Below are positions 63,619 through 64,000 of a stretch of DNA of 64,000 nt, piece after piece (the stretch's first letter is position 1; the number at the start of each line of letters is the position of its first letter). The notes beneath the pieces were generated by a model that saw only the letters and a program-made list of their open reading frames with translations, was not told the DNA's origin and did no database searches. A program made the position numbers and the translations under genes. This DNA is from Nectonema munidae (lineage: Eukaryota; Nematomorpha; Nectonematoida; Nectonematidae). The DNA lies in assembly GCA_030549495.1 (NCBI GenBank), contig JAUIRK010000293.1, forward strand, positions 620,001 to 684,000, written 5' to 3'.

Positions 63619-64000
63619 GTATTACATTGATTTAATTTTAATATAATCGTTTTTATTGAGCCCTTTCGTACACTGTTATGCAATTTCAGCGTATTTTGTA
63701 TTTATAAAGCATTCTTATGCTATTAAATTGCATTTGCTTTTAAAAACATATACTCTAGTTTTAATTTATTTTCTGAGGCGTAGAAACGTAATTAATATGC
63801 CAGTCAATTGTTTTAAACTCAGCCAAACACTTTTGCCTCCAAGTTTGGGTGGTTAATGATGTATGGAGATTTCGTTGCACTTTCACATCAGCATCCAGGA
63901 GTAAGAGTAACACCACTCAACAATTAACATTTTTAATTTAAAACTTCAAGACAGAAATGCAAGCAGTATTGCACACTACGATATGATCCGCACTTTTGTT
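63619..64000. other. Probable intron after the last visible exon
   Basis: No further flippase exon could be found before the window ends. A plus-strand open stretch at 63656-63856 has no family resemblance. Confidence 0.5.

Overview
The window is AT-rich nuclear DNA from an animal. Short conserved exons are scattered among long introns, GT..AG splice sites fit throughout, and there are no bacterial-style operons. The mix of hAT, piggyBac, Tigger/pogo and Tc1-like remnants with many small TTAA- or 8-bp-flanked nonautonomous elements fits an arthropod. A copepod such as a sea louse is my guess, but nothing here proves the species. No rRNA, tRNA gene or CRISPR was seen.

One host gene dominates. 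Sixteen plus-strand exons between 8060 and about 63618 join in phase, without stops, into about 969 residues of a P4-ATPase (phospholipid flippase) closest to the ATP8B class. The A-domain DGET, TM4 PISL, phosphorylation-site DKTGTLTQN, nucleotide-binding KGAD, TGDK and [10 protein letters not shown] motifs, and TM segments through about TM8 or TM9, appear in the expected order. The first exon(s) upstream of 8060 and the last one(s) beyond about 63618 were not found. Introns run from 54 bp to about 10.7 kb, and almost everything else in the window is repeats inside them or in the 5' flank.

Region by region. 0.7-2.5 kb: eroded hAT-like coding remnant, minus strand. 4.5-5 kb: two small TTAA-flanked elements. 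8.5-8.85 kb: hAT-type MITE with an 8-bp duplication. 11.3-12.0 kb: 36-bp minisatellite. 15.36-21.62 kb: 6.26-kb block with CAGGGGCG ends and a 7/8-bp duplication, holding a 3.8-kb piggyBac, a SINE, two MITEs and a long hairpin. 22.5-26.8 kb: two converging broken hAT (ZMYM1/DUF4371-like) transposons. 34-37 kb: TTAA MITE and a Tigger remnant. 38.8-42.9 kb: Tc1-like remnant, then a 3.18-kb piggyBac with both ends and TTAA duplications. 46.5-47.1 kb: second copy of the hAT MITE type. 48.6-51.8 kb: probable piggyBac split by a GC-richer broken retroelement. 52.3-53.9 kb: MITE and another piggyBac remnant. 53.98-54.82 kb: fold-back element into which a SINE has jumped. 58.6-60 kb: about 360-bp tandem duplication. 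60.5-62.1 kb: 1.6-kb palindrome.

I see no multi-gene biochemical system. The notable content is the layered nesting of transposons inside one flippase gene, and a few large palindromes and MITE families that may be undescribed.
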